A stretch of 64,000 bases of DNA from Clostridia bacterium (GTDB taxonomy: Bacteria; Bacillota; Clostridia; Oscillospirales; Acutalibacteraceae). The notes beneath the pieces are model-generated. The model did no database searches, was not told the DNA's origin, and worked only from the letters and a program-made list of their open reading frames with translations. Each line of letters begins with the position of its first letter. Position 1 is the first letter of the stretch. Below are positions 9,307-19,300 of this stretch, piece after piece. Position numbers and translations under genes: made by a program. The stretch lies in assembly GCA_017516485.1 (NCBI GenBank), contig JAFXCH010000058.1, positions 47,515 to 111,514 on the forward strand, read 5' to 3'.

Positions 9307-10197
9307 TTAAAAGCTGCCCATAAGGCCTGCGAGAGCACCGATATTATCCTCTGTGATCTCTTTATAGCCTGAAGGTATACTGAATACGCCGTCGGGTACA
9401 TTTGCAGAGAACTCATTGAAGTTTGTAACCTCTGATGTGCCATTGGAATCGACAATGTCAATTCTTTTGAGGTTATCGTTGCTGTCGAAATAATACTTGT
9501 TGGTGTTTACACCGTCTTGGTATGTTTCGCAGATATAGCTCTTACCGTCAAGCTGGACATTTGTTGTTTCGACGTACTTAAGCTCATCGCTTGCCATCTT
9601 TTCTACCATACTCATCATTTTCTGTGTATCCATCGGACCAACACTTTCGGGAGGCATTGTGATGTAGTACTTAAGTGAGGGGAAAATCATTTTGACAGAG
9701 TCTTTAGTGTAAATAACACGTACGTTTGTAGCGCCCATTTTCATTTCAGTGGCAAAATTATCGCCCTTGATGTACACCTTCACAGCTACACTCTGGCCTT
9801 CCATAGGCATTGAGCCGTCTACAAAGATTGCATTTTTGCTTGTTATGCTGTTAACAAGCTTCTTGAGCTTACTGTCTACAGGTACACCTGATGCATCAAC
9901 GTCAACATCTACCTTTTCACCATCGGGTGTTGTTTCAGCAGAGGAAGAATTTGATGAAGGCTTTGTTGTTACGGGTCTTGTAACGGTTATAACGGATGTA
10001 TTGCCCTCAGCATCGGTAACGGCTTCGCCTGATGCGTCGGTCTGTACTACGGTTACTTCCTCGTAAGCTACACCTGCTGTTGTTGCATTGGTTTCGTTTT
10101 CATCCTTCTTATCCTTATCGCCCTTACCGCAAGCGGCAAAAACGAAGAGCATTGCTGCAAGGAAAGCAAGGATTGCTACAGAATTTCTCTTTTTCAT
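9307..10197 (-). CDS. Secreted lipoprotein of unknown function
   Basis: 296 residues with a lipoprotein signal peptide: MKKRNS, a hydrophobic stretch, then FVFAAC with Cys23 as the lipidation site. A low-complexity Thr/Glu/Asp region (about 25-105) follows, then a compact domain with VDGSMPMEGQSVAVKVYIKG and a C-terminal FNEFSANVPDGVFSIPSGY motif. The latter resembles the LolA/outer-membrane-carrier-like fold seen in Gram-positive lipoproteins, which is a weak inference. The ribosome site AAAGGAG lies ahead of the ATG. It is the first gene of a two-gene unit with the SDR. Confidence 0.82.
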   Translation of the reverse strand: MKKRNSVAILAFLAAMLFVFAACGKGDKDKKDENETNATTAGVAYEEVTVVQTDASGEAVTDAEGNTSVITVTRPVTTKPSSNSSSAETTPDGEKVDVDVDASGVPVDSKLKKLVNSITSKNAIFVDGSMPMEGQSVAVKVYIKGDNFATEMKMGATNVRVIYTKDSVKMIFPSLKYYITMPPESVGPMDTQKMMSMVEKMASDELKYVETTNVQLDGKSYICETYQDGVNTNKYYFDSNDNLKRIDIVDSNGTSEVTNFNEFSANVPDGVFSIPSGYKEITEDNIGALAGLMGSF

Positions 10198-10228
10198 TTT
10201 TTATTCTCCTTTTTAATAAAGTATTATT

Positions 10229-10258
10229 ATGATAGCTTAATTATATATATTTTGTCAA
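10229..10258 (-). promoter_or_regulatory. Promoter of the lipoprotein/SDR operon
   Basis: On the minus strand: TTGACA (10253-10258), 18-base spacer, TATCAT (10229-10234), about 30 bases ahead of the lipoprotein start. Confidence 0.65.
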
Positions 10259-10283
10259 GCACGGGTAAAATGTGGCAGAGCTA

Positions 10284-10553
10284 AAAATCAAATCGTACGA
10301 AGCAATTCATTAAAACATAAAGGCAATAACATAAGTTTTTCTCGGTGCTGCAGTCTTTATTTTGTGCATCGATTTTATTGAGGTATTAAAACACAAAGAC
10401 AATGGCTCTGACTTTCCTCGGTGTCTCTGACTTAACTTTGTGTATCAACTTTATCGAGGCATTAAAAATGATTTGCCTTACGGCATGATTTGGTTAAAAA
10501 CCATGATTTGTTGCTTAACGCAACACGATTTGAATTGATTCATCAATTCATTA
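10284..10553. repeat. Family A nested-palindrome element, copy 2 (duplicated core, ends exchanged)
   Basis: Two tandem core units (about 10303-10390 and 10390-10475) are followed by hairpins GCCTTACGGC, GGTTAAAAACC and GTTGCTTAACGCAAC separated by CATGATTT-like spacers, and the terminal TGAATTGAT/ATCAATTCA hairpin. The left half is degenerate (one short AAATC-spaced unit). The element ends a few bases from the stop codon of the minus-strand CNNM-type gene. Confidence 0.8.
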
Positions 10554-10557
10554 AATA

Positions 10558-11976
10558 TCAGTCATCCTGCTCATCTTTATTGCGGCGCCTGCCAAGAAGA
10601 AGGTGAGGCTCATCCTCATCATCGTCATCCTCTTCTTCCACGGGAAGAATCTCGACCTTGAGCTTACCTATACGTTTATCTTCGAGGTTGAGGATTGTAA
10701 AGTGAAGATTCTCATAATCAATCTCGTTCATTTCGCCGTCGTTAGGCAGATAACCGAGCAGACTTATTACAAAGCCGCCGATTGTATCATATTCATCTTC
10801 GGGAAGGTTTACACCGACGTGTTCATTTACTTCGTCAATGGGTGTTGTGCCGTCAACGGTGAATGTAGTTTCGTCTATAACGGAAAAATCCTCTTCCTCA
10901 TTGTCGTATTCATCCTGAATATTACCGACAATTGACTCGAGCAGGTCCTCAAGAGTAACGATACCTGCAGTACCGCCGTATTCGTCAACAACAACAGCCA
11001 TCTGCACGCGACGTGCCGTCATCTCCTGGAAAAGCATTCCGCATTTCATTGACTCGGGTACAAAGTACGGCTCACGCATAATTTTGCGAAGATTCTCCTG
11101 CTTGGGCACGGACGAGCCGATGTAACCGATAAGGTCTTTGATATAGACAATACCGATGATTTTATCAAGGCTTTCTTCGTAAACGGGAATTCTGGAATAG
11201 CCTTCCTTCTCCGCAATCTCAACAACATCCTGAATCGGGTCATTGATTTCTACAGCCGAAACATCTGTACGGTGAGTCATAATGTCGCCTGCATCAATAT
11301 CGTCAAACTCAAATATGTTGTTAATCATTTCCTTCTGGGTGTCTTCAATAACACCCTTCTCGCCGCCGACATCAACCATCATACGGATTTCTTCTTCGGT
11401 AACCTCTTCGGGCTCTGAATTGGGGTCAATACCAATCAGCCTGAGAATTCCGTTTACCGAAAGCGAAAGCACCTTTACAAACGGCTTTGTGACCGCTGCA
11501 ACAAAGGTGAGCACACCTGCGATACGGAAAGAAATCTTCTCGGGATTGTACATGGCAACACGCTTGGGCACAAGCTCGCCGAGTACAAGTGAGAAATAGG
11601 ATGTGATAAGCGTGATTACAACAAGGCTGAAGCCTTCAACTACCGACATCGGTATATTGATTGCGTCAGCAACTGAGCTGAGTGCACCCGAAAGCATCTC
11701 GACAAAGCTCTGTGAAGCAGATGCGGATGACAAGAAACCGGCGAGAGTAACGCCTATCTGGATTGTTGAGAGGAATTTGCTGGGATTGCTTGTGAGTTTA
11801 AGCAGCTTTTTAGCCTTTTTGTTTCCCTCCTGTGCCTGCTTTTCAAGCTTGGCATCGTTGAGAGAGATAATCGCTATTTCGCTCATTGCAAAAAACGCAT
11901 TGATAAGAATAAGTACTAAAAGCAATACGATTTTAAAAATAAGTGAAGTTGCAGTATTAGGCCCGGGGTCGTCCAT
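10558..11976 (-). CDS. CNNM/CorC-type transporter: DUF21, two CBS domains, CorC_HlyC domain
   Basis: 472 residues. An N-terminal DUF21 membrane domain (four hydrophobic segments in about 10-185, with NAFFAMSEIAIIS and LVLGELVPKR) is followed by a CBS pair (about 210-340, with MTHRTDVSAVE and VVVDEYGGTAGIVTLEDLLE) and a CorC_HlyC domain. The tail is very acidic and then basic. Families of this layout (CorC/YhdP/CNNM, often annotated hemolysin) are linked to Mg2+ or Na+ efflux. The start has AAAGGAG 9 bases upstream. Genes on both sides are separated from it by Family A repeats. Confidence 0.93.
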   Translation of the reverse strand: MDDPGPNTATSLIFKIVLLLVLILINAFFAMSEIAIISLNDAKLEKQAQEGNKKAKKLLKLTSNPSKFLSTIQIGVTLAGFLSSASASQSFVEMLSGALSSVADAINIPMSVVEGFSLVVITLITSYFSLVLGELVPKRVAMYNPEKISFRIAGVLTFVAAVTKPFVKVLSLSVNGILRLIGIDPNSEPEEVTEEEIRMMVDVGGEKGVIEDTQKEMINNIFEFDDIDAGDIMTHRTDVSAVEINDPIQDVVEIAEKEGYSRIPVYEESLDKIIGIVYIKDLIGYIGSSVPKQENLRKIMREPYFVPESMKCGMLFQEMTARRVQMAVVVDEYGGTAGIVTLEDLLESIVGNIQDEYDNEEEDFSVIDETTFTVDGTTPIDEVNEHVGVNLPEDEYDTIGGFVISLLGYLPNDGEMNEIDYENLHFTILNLEDKRIGKLKVEILPVEEEDDDDEDEPHLLLGRRRNKDEQDD

Positions 11977-12068
11977 TTCAGACTTTCTCCTTTCAGTTGC
12001 GGTTTTACCGCCTATAAGAATTATAATAATTATTAAACATCTATTATATAGATGGTTTAATCGTGGAT

Positions 12069-12322
12069 AATGAATTGATTTATCAATTCAAATCGTGGAG
12101 CGTTAAGCGAGAAATCATGGCGTTTACGCCAAATCATGCGACAGCAAATCATAAAAAACAAAGACAACGGCAGATGTTTTTCTCGGTGCAATCATCTTTA
12201 TTGTGTGTATCAATTTTATTGAGGTATTAAAAATGATTTGCCTACGGCATGATTTGATTTTTTTCAAAATCATGATTTGCAAAATTTCATTTTGCGTGAT
12301 TTGCGTTTTTACAAAACGCATT
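12069..12322. repeat. Family A nested-palindrome element, copy 3
   Basis: Full-length copy: terminal TGAATTGAT/ATCAATTCA, spacers AAATCATG with TGGCGTTTACGCCA and GCGACAGC units, one core (about 12155-12230), then CATGATTT-spaced hairpins including GATTTTTTTCAAAATC and a terminal GCGTTTTTACAAAACGC. It ends five bases from the stop of the minus-strand alr gene, and most of the 350-base gap upstream of alr's 3' neighbour is this element. Confidence 0.88.
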
Positions 12323-12326
12323 GTAC

Positions 12327-13460
12327 TTATTTCCCGTCGATATAAACTCTCGGAACACGCTTTGTAATATCGCACACATACTCGTAGTTGAAGCTGCCTG
12401 CGGTTTTTGCAAGCTCTTCAACCGTGAGCCTCTGGTTGCCGTCGGTACCGACGATTGTCACCTCGTCGCCCTGCTTTACATCGGGAATATCGGTAACATC
12501 TACCATAAACTGGTCCATACAAACTCTGCCTATAACCGGAGCACTGTGGCCGTTGATGAGCACCCTACCCTTATTGGTAAGCAGACGCGGATAGCAATCG
12601 CCATAGCCGCAGGGTATTGTAGCAACAAGCGTATCACGCTTTGCCATAAATGCCGCACCGTAGCCGACGGTATCACCCTCGCGTACTTTTTTGATATAAG
12701 CGATATGGCTTTTAATCTGCATTACGGGAGTAGTCGGCAGATTTTCAAACTTAACCTCGTCAGACGGGTCAAGACCGTATGTGACTATACCGCAACGCAC
12801 CATATCAAAACAGCCGCCGTCAAAATCCATAATAGCGGCAGAGTTGTAGAGGTGACGCAAAGGAATATTCACACCTGCCTGCTCAATACGCCCGGTAAAG
12901 CTCTCAAACAAAGCCCTCTGCTTATTTGCAAAGCTCTTATCGGCAAAGTCAGCACAGGCAAGGTGAGAGAAAACACCTTTGACATTGATGCCCTCAAGAG
13001 AAGCAATCTGCTTTATCTCTTCAAGGCTTTCGTCGCACGGAATAAGACCGATTCGGTGCATACCCGTATCAATCTTGATATGAACACCTGCTTTTCTGCC
13101 CAGTCTGAGTGCAACTTCTGAGAGCTGCTTTGCAGTTTCATATTGGAAAACGGTAAGGTCGATACCGTTAAGTACAGCCGCTTCAAACAGCTCGGGGAAT
13201 GCGTAGCTGAGCACAAGAATCGGCTTTTTGATACCGCTTGTGCGAAGCTGCAAGCCCTCTTCTACAGTAGCAACGCCGTAGGCATAAGCACTGCTGTCCT
13301 CAAGAGCTTTAGCAATCGGCACAGCACCGTGACCGTAAGCATCAGCCTTGAGGATTACCATAACCTTAACGCCGTCGCCGACTCTTGACTGTACGGCGGC
13401 GACATTCGAGCGTACTGCATCGAGGTCTATATAGGCACATACTCTGCTGTTAGTGTTCAT
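12327..13460 (-). CDS. alr: Alanine racemase
   Basis: 377 residues from the ATG at 13460; a TTG lies one codon upstream but AAAGG is better spaced for the ATG. It makes D-alanine for peptidoglycan using PLP. The PLP-binding lysine is in VILKADAYGHG (Lys38), the second catalytic residue (Tyr) in VGYGAAFMA, and the GYGDCYPR motif is visible. Length and both domains (barrel, then beta domain) are complete. It stands alone between two Family A elements, with murA, PBP2 and DacF-like wall genes elsewhere in the window. Confidence 0.97.
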   Translation of the reverse strand: MNTNSRVCAYIDLDAVRSNVAAVQSRVGDGVKVMVILKADAYGHGAVPIAKALEDSSAYAYGVATVEEGLQLRTSGIKKPILVLSYAFPELFEAAVLNGIDLTVFQYETAKQLSEVALRLGRKAGVHIKIDTGMHRIGLIPCDESLEEIKQIASLEGINVKGVFSHLACADFADKSFANKQRALFESFTGRIEQAGVNIPLRHLYNSAAIMDFDGGCFDMVRCGIVTYGLDPSDEVKFENLPTTPVMQIKSHIAYIKKVREGDTVGYGAAFMAKRDTLVATIPCGYGDCYPRLLTNKGRVLINGHSAPVIGRVCMDQFMVDVTDIPDVKQGDEVTIVGTDGNQRLTVEELAKTAGSFNYEYVCDITKRVPRVYIDGK

Positions 13461-13488
13461 CAAAATTAAATTACCTTTAAATATATTA

Positions 13489-13741
13489 ATGAAATGATTT
13501 TAATCATTTCAAATCATGGAGCGGCAAGCGAGAAATCATGGCGATATGCCAAATCATGCGAAGCAAATCATTAAAACAGAAAGACAGTGGCACAACTTTT
13601 CTCGGTACTACGGACTTTCCTATGTGCATCGATTTCATTGAGGTATTTTAAATATGATTTGCCTTACGGCATGATTTGATTTCAATGAAATCATGAATTG
13701 CAAAATATAAATTTTGCATGATTTGCACCTTACGGTGCATT
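13489..13741. repeat. Family A nested-palindrome element, copy 4
   Basis: The terminal hairpin is changed to TGAAATGATTTTAATCATTTC. It has three AAATCATG-spaced units, one core (about 13570-13645), CATGATTT-spaced hairpins (GCCTTACGGC, GATTTCAATGAAATC, GCAAAATATAAATTTTGC) and a terminal GCACCTTACGGTGC. The last hairpin reaches the stop codon of the minus-strand metY gene. Confidence 0.88.
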
Positions 13742-15022
13742 TTATTTGATTGCATCAAGAGCCTGCTGGATATCCTCGATAATATCATCGACATTTTCGA
13801 TACCGACGGAGAAACGGATAAGGTCGGGTGAAACGCCGCACTCAACAAGCTCGCTGTCGCTGAGCTGACGGTGAGTTGAGGATGCAGGGTGAAGCACACA
13901 AGTGCGTGCGTCTGCAACGTGGGTTACGATTGCGGCAAGCTTGAGAGAATTCATAAACTTCTCTGCCTTTTCTCTGCCGCCCTTTACCCCGAATGATACA
14001 ACACCGCAGGTGCCGTTCGGCATATACTTCTGAACAAGCGGATAGTACTTGTTGGAAGGCAGTGCAGGGTAATTAACCCAGGAAACCTGCTCGTTATTTT
14101 CAAGGTACTCGGCAACCTTGAGAGCGTTTGAGCAGTGACGCTCCATACGCAGTGCAAGCGTTTCAAGGCCGAGGTTAAGATAAAATGAATTCTGCGGAGC
14201 AGGAGTTGAGCCGTAGTCACGCAGAAGCTGTGCAACGATTTTTGTAACATAGCCTGCCTTGCCGAAATCACGGGTATAAACCGCACCGTGGTAGCTTTCG
14301 TCAGGCTGAGTAAGACCGGGGAATTTATCATTCTGCTCCCAGTCAAAATTACCGCTGTCGACAACGACACCGCCGATTATATTTGCGTGACCCTCCATAT
14401 ACTTTGTTGTGGAATGGGTTACGATATCTGCACCGAATTCAAACGGACGGCAGTTAATCGGAGTCGGGAAAGTATTGTCTATAATAAGCGGAACGCCGTG
14501 TGCGTGGGCAACGCGTGCAAACTTCTCAATATCGAGCACGTCGAGTGAGGGGTTTGCGATTGTTTCGCCGAAAACAGCCTTTGTATTGGGACGGAAGAGT
14601 GCTGAAATCTCCTCTTCGCTTGCATTCGGGTCAACAAAGGTTACGTCGATACCGATTTTACGCATTGTGACGTTAAAGAGGTTGAACGTGCCGCCGTAGA
14701 TTGTTGCGGCAGAGATAAAGTGGTCGCCCGCACCCATGATATTGATGAGTGAGAAGAAGTTTGCCGCCTGACCCGAAGAGGTGAGCACTGCGGCAACACC
14801 ACCCTCAAGCATAGCGATCTTCTGTGCGACGATATCGCTTGTAGGGTTTGCAAGGCGTGTATACATATAACCGGGCTCGAGGTCAAACAGCTTTGCCATT
14901 GCCTCGCTTGTATCGTACTTGTAGGTTGTGCTCTGGTAAATCGGGAGCACTCTCGGCTCACCGTTTTTCGGCTCGTAAGCACCCTGAACACATTTTGTAT
15001 CTATTCTGTAATTTTCTTTCAT
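13742..15022 (-). CDS. metY: O-acetylhomoserine sulfhydrylase (Cys/Met PLP family)
   Basis: 426 residues from ATG 15022, which has AAGGAGAG upstream; the frame is open 40 codons further but that part overlaps the apgM gene and is not family-like. It joins sulfide (or methanethiol) to O-acetylhomoserine. The PLP lysine is in HSTTKYMEGH (Lys207), with the SSGQAA and YTRLANPT motifs typical of the MetY subgroup. The NRPF-like segment and length favour MetY over cystathionine gamma-synthase, but the two are hard to split by eye. apgM lies 31 bases upstream on the same strand. Confidence 0.92.
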   Translation of the reverse strand: MKENYRIDTKCVQGAYEPKNGEPRVLPIYQSTTYKYDTSEAMAKLFDLEPGYMYTRLANPTSDIVAQKIAMLEGGVAAVLTSSGQAANFFSLINIMGAGDHFISAATIYGGTFNLFNVTMRKIGIDVTFVDPNASEEEISALFRPNTKAVFGETIANPSLDVLDIEKFARVAHAHGVPLIIDNTFPTPINCRPFEFGADIVTHSTTKYMEGHANIIGGVVVDSGNFDWEQNDKFPGLTQPDESYHGAVYTRDFGKAGYVTKIVAQLLRDYGSTPAPQNSFYLNLGLETLALRMERHCSNALKVAEYLENNEQVSWVNYPALPSNKYYPLVQKYMPNGTCGVVSFGVKGGREKAEKFMNSLKLAAIVTHVADARTCVLHPASSTHRQLSDSELVECGVSPDLIRFSVGIENVDDIIEDIQQALDAIK

Positions 15023-15053
15023 AAAGAAAACTCTCCTTAAATTGCGAATTGTA

Positions 15054-16265
15054 TTACTCTGCGAAAAAATGCTGAATAAGCGAAGGACCGAAATCGACAA
15101 AGTTGCCTGTTGCCTCGGCTGTCTTTTCGTTGATTGATTCAACGCCGCTATCCTTCTCGCCCTGCTTGTGGTAAATCATATATGGAACAGGGTCGGAAGC
15201 GTGAGTCTTTGTCTTTATCGGTGTGGGATGGTCGGGAAGAATCATCACCTTATAGTCATCATACTTCTCAAGTGCCTCAAGAAGAATCGGAAGCACCTTT
15301 TCGTCGATAATCTCGATTGAGCGGACCTTGTTTTCGGGCTCTGCTCTATGGCCGCACTCGTCGGGTGCTTCAATATGAATATATACGAAATCGCAGCCGT
15401 TTTCGAGTGCATCAACGGCAGCCTTTGCTTTGCCCTCGAAATTAGTGTCAATATAGCCTGTTGCACCCTCAACCTCGGGTACGAGCATACCTGCACCGAT
15501 ACCGATACCTTTGAGCAGGTCAACTGCAGAAACGATACAGCCCTTCATACCGAATTTCTCTTCAAAATTCTCAAGCTGAGGCTTTGTGCCTTCACCCCAG
15601 AGCCAGATTGAATTTGCAGGGCGCTTGCCCTCGGCAATTCTTCTCTTGTTTACGGGATGGTCCTTGAGCAAGTCATAGCTTTCACGCATCATCTTTGTAA
15701 GCTTTTCGGCTGAAGGTGCGGTTGAGATATAGCTGCCGACAACTCTGTCGGAAATATCGTGAGGCGGAGTCATTGTACCAAGCTGAGTTGTACCGCCGTG
15801 GTGAATAAGGCAGTGACGGTAGCTGACACCTGGATAGAAATCAAACTCACCGCCGCCGAAATGCTCCTGCACGGTTTTGATGATTTCAGCCGCATCCTCG
15901 CTGGAAATATCACCTGCGGAATAATCAATCATAGTCTTGTCGTCGTAATTCTCTTCGTCTGAAAGAGTTACGACGTTACATCTGAGAGCAACATCGGTAA
16001 CACTCATCTTAACACCGATGCTGATAGCCTCGAGCGGAGAGCGACCTGTATAGCAGACTGCAGGGTCGTAGCCGAGCACGCTGAGGTTTGCAACGTCACT
16101 GCCGGGCTTGAGGCCTGCGGCAACGGTACGTACAAGACCAACCTCACCCTTGCTTGCCATACGGTCAAACAGCGGCTTCTTTGCAAGCTCCATAGGAGTC
16201 TTACCGCCGAGCGCATCTACGGGGTAGTCTGCCATTCCGTCATATAAAACTACTGCGTATTTCAT
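15054..16265 (-). CDS. apgM: Cofactor-independent phosphoglycerate mutase, archaeal-type (ApgM)
   Basis: 403 residues of the alkaline-phosphatase superfamily. It interconverts 3- and 2-phosphoglycerate in glycolysis using two metal ions and no bisphosphoglycerate. The N-terminal metal motif is VLYDGMADYP. The nucleophile region is PGSDVANLSVLGYDP, and the C-terminal metal sites are HIEAPDECGHR and ILPDHPTPIKTKTH. These features mark the short ApgM type rather than the roughly 510-residue GpmI. The ribosome site is weak. It precedes metY by 31 bases. Confidence 0.95.
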   Translation of the reverse strand: MKYAVVLYDGMADYPVDALGGKTPMELAKKPLFDRMASKGEVGLVRTVAAGLKPGSDVANLSVLGYDPAVCYTGRSPLEAISIGVKMSVTDVALRCNVVTLSDEENYDDKTMIDYSAGDISSEDAAEIIKTVQEHFGGGEFDFYPGVSYRHCLIHHGGTTQLGTMTPPHDISDRVVGSYISTAPSAEKLTKMMRESYDLLKDHPVNKRRIAEGKRPANSIWLWGEGTKPQLENFEEKFGMKGCIVSAVDLLKGIGIGAGMLVPEVEGATGYIDTNFEGKAKAAVDALENGCDFVYIHIEAPDECGHRAEPENKVRSIEIIDEKVLPILLEALEKYDDYKVMILPDHPTPIKTKTHASDPVPYMIYHKQGEKDSGVESINEKTAEATGNFVDFGPSLIQHFFAE

Positions 16266-16321
16266 AGTATTACCAAACTTTCTGTATGCTGTGATATATA
16301 TACTGAAATTTATTGACCAAA

Positions 16322-16393
16322 AATGCGTTGAAAACGCAAATCATGCAAAATTTATTTTGCAAATCATGATTTGAATTGATAAATCAATTCATT
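16322..16393. repeat. Family A element, copy 5: short form without core
   Basis: Only three hairpins remain: GCGTTGAAAACGC, GCAAAATTTATTTTGC and TGAATTGAT/ATCAATTCA, joined by AAATCATG and CATGATTT. It starts about 57 bases from the apgM start and ends at the purL stop codon. It shows that the arms can exist without the core. Confidence 0.8.
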
Positions 16394-16395
16394 AA

Positions 16396-19300
16396 TTATT
16401 TGAAGTACTTAACACCGGACTCGAATATCTTCTGGTCCTTGTTGTAGGGAACATTCTTGTAGAGGTTGTCGCCCTTACGCTCACTGTGAGCCATCTTACC
16501 GAGAACTCGGCCGTCGGGGCTTGTGATACCCTCGATTGCGAGTACGGAGCCGTTGGGGTTGTAGGGCATAGCGTCTGCAACATTGCCGCTCAGGTCGACG
16601 TACTGTGTAGCAATCTGACCGTTTGCGATAAGCTGCTGAAGGTGAGCCTCGTCTGCAACGAATCTGCCTTCACCGTGTGAAATCGGCACTGCGTGGATAT
16701 CGCCTGCCTCACACATTGAGAACCACGGTGACTTGACAGATGTAACTCTTGTATAAGCCATATGAGAAACGTGGCGGCCGATATTATTGAAAGTAAGGGT
16801 CGGAGCATCGGGTGCTGTATCGACAATCTTACCGTAGGGTACAAGACCTGTTTTGATAAGAGCCTGGAAGCCGTTACAGATACCGAGCATAAGACCGTCG
16901 CGCTGTTCAAGAAGTGCTGTTACAGCCTCCTTGACTCTCGGATTCTTGAGAGCTGTAGCGATAAACTTACCGGAACCGTCGGGCTCGTCACCGCCGGAGA
17001 AGCCGCCGGGAAGCATAATAATCTGTGAAGCGTTGATTGCCTTAACAAATGCTTCCATACTCTGCTCGATGTCGGAAGCAGTAAGGTTCTTGATAACAAG
17101 GATTTCTGCTTCTGCACCTGCATTCTCGAATGCACGTGCTGTATCAAACTCACAGTTTGTGCCGGGGAATACGGGGATGATAACCTTCGGCTTTGCAGCC
17201 TTGATTGCGGGAGCCTTTGTGTTACGCTCGGTGAAGAGAGCAACATTATTGCCGCCTGTGGGAGAAACAGCATCTGTCGGGAATACACCCTCGAGCTTTG
17301 CTGTCCAAGCGCTTACGAGGTCAGCAGTTGCAACCTTCTCACCTGCGAGAGTGAACTCGCCGCTGTCAGAAACAGTACCGAGGAGCTTTGCAGCTACGGG
17401 AGCATCGCCTGCACACTCAATTACAAATGAGCCTACGAGCGGAGCATACATCTCACGCTTTGTGAGACCGTCTGCAAAATCGAAGCCGAACATATTACCG
17501 AATGCCATCTTACATACGCAGGCTGCGGCGCCGCCCTCTTTTACAACGCTTGCACTGAGTATTGTACCCTCGCTTACTGCCTTATAAACATCTGCGATGA
17601 GTGCCTTTGCCTTATCCCAATCGGGAAGAAGTGTATCGGAATCAACGGGAAGCTCTGCAAGGTAAACCTTGTTGCCTGCAGACTTGAATGCTGCGGAAGC
17701 AACCTTGCTTGCCTTTGTCATTGAAACTGCAAAAGAAACGAGTGTGGGCGGTACATCGAGGTCGTTGAATGAGCCTGACATACTGTCCTTACCGCCGATT
17801 GACGGTGTGCGGTACTTGAGCTGAGCTGTGAGAGCACCGAGAAGAGCTGCTGCGGGCTTGCCCCAACGCTCGGGCACTGTGTTAAGACGCTCAAAGTACT
17901 CCTGGAATGTGAGTCTTGCCTTGAAGGGGTCTGCACCTGTTACGGCGAGCTTTGCAAGTGACTCTGTTACTGCATAAGCTGCAGCGTGGAAGGGGCTCCA
18001 ACGGCTGAGTGCGGGAATGAAGCCGTAGCTCATTGCAGTTGCAGCGTCAGTCTTGCCGCCGGGTACGGGTACCTTTGCTGTCATTGCCTCTTCGGGTGTG
18101 AGCTGAGTCTTGCCTGCGAAGGGCATATTGACTGTAGCTGCACCGATTGAAGCGTCAAAACGCTCGGAAAGGCCAATCTGTGAGCAAACCTCAAGTCTGC
18201 CGAGGTTTGCCTTGAGAGCCTCAATGCCCTCTTTATCGGAAAGAACACAGGGAACAAGCTCTCTGTAATTCTTGTCTGCATCGGGTGAAGTGATAACTGC
18301 GGTTGCCTTCTGTGTTACACCGTTTGTGTTGAGGAATGCGCGGCTGAGGTTGACAATATTGTCACCTCTCCAGTACATAACGAGTCTTGCTTCCTCTGTA
18401 ACCTTTGCAACAACTGTTGCTTCAAGGTTTTCTGTACCTGCAAGCTCAACAAACTTATCAACATCTGCTGTATCGAGCACAACAGCCATACGCTCCTGTG
18501 ACTCGGAGATTGCAAGCTCTGTACCGTCAAGACCGTCGTACTTCTTGGTTACCTTGTCGAGCTCGATCTTAAGGCCGTCTGCAAGCTCACCGATTGCAAC
18601 GCAGACACCGCCTGCACCGAAGTCGTTACAGCGGCGGATAAGCTTTGCAGCCTCGGGATTACGGAAGAGACGCTGGAGCTTACGCTCTGTGGGCGGATTA
18701 CCCTTCTGTACTTCTGCACCGCAGGTCTCGATTGACTCTGTATTGTGTGCCTTGGAGGAGCCTGTTGCACCGCCGCAGCCGTCACGGCCTGTACGGCCGC
18801 CGAGAAGAACAATACAGTCACCGGGAGCAGGAGTCTCACGGCGGACATTTTCCTTGGGAGATGCACCGACAACTGCACCGATTTCCATTCTCTTTGCCTT
18901 GTAGCCCTCGTCATAGAGCTCTACAACCTGGCCTGTTGCAAGACCTATCTGGTTGCCGTATGATGAATAACCTGCTGCTGCACCGATTGTGATTTTACGC
19001 TGGGGAAGCTTGCCCTCGAGTGTATCTTCAAAAGCTGCTGTGGGGTCACCGCTGCCGGTAACTCTCATAGCCTGGTAAACGTATGCTCTGCCTGAAAGCG
19101 GGTCACGGATTGCACCGCCGAGACAGGTTGCCGCACCGCCGAAGGGCTCAATCTCTGTGGGGTGGTTGTGAGTTTCGTTCTTGAACTGAACGAGCCACTG
19201 CTCGTCCTTGCCGTCTACATCAATTGTAACCTCGATTGAGCAGGCATTGATTTCTTCACTCTCGTCAAGGTCGTTGACCTCGCCTGCCTTTTTGAGTGCC

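Noticed and set aside
16266-16330. SAM or T-box leader ahead of the apgM-metY pair
   Set aside because: The gap is too short and mostly Family A repeat; no anti-terminator pattern was seen.
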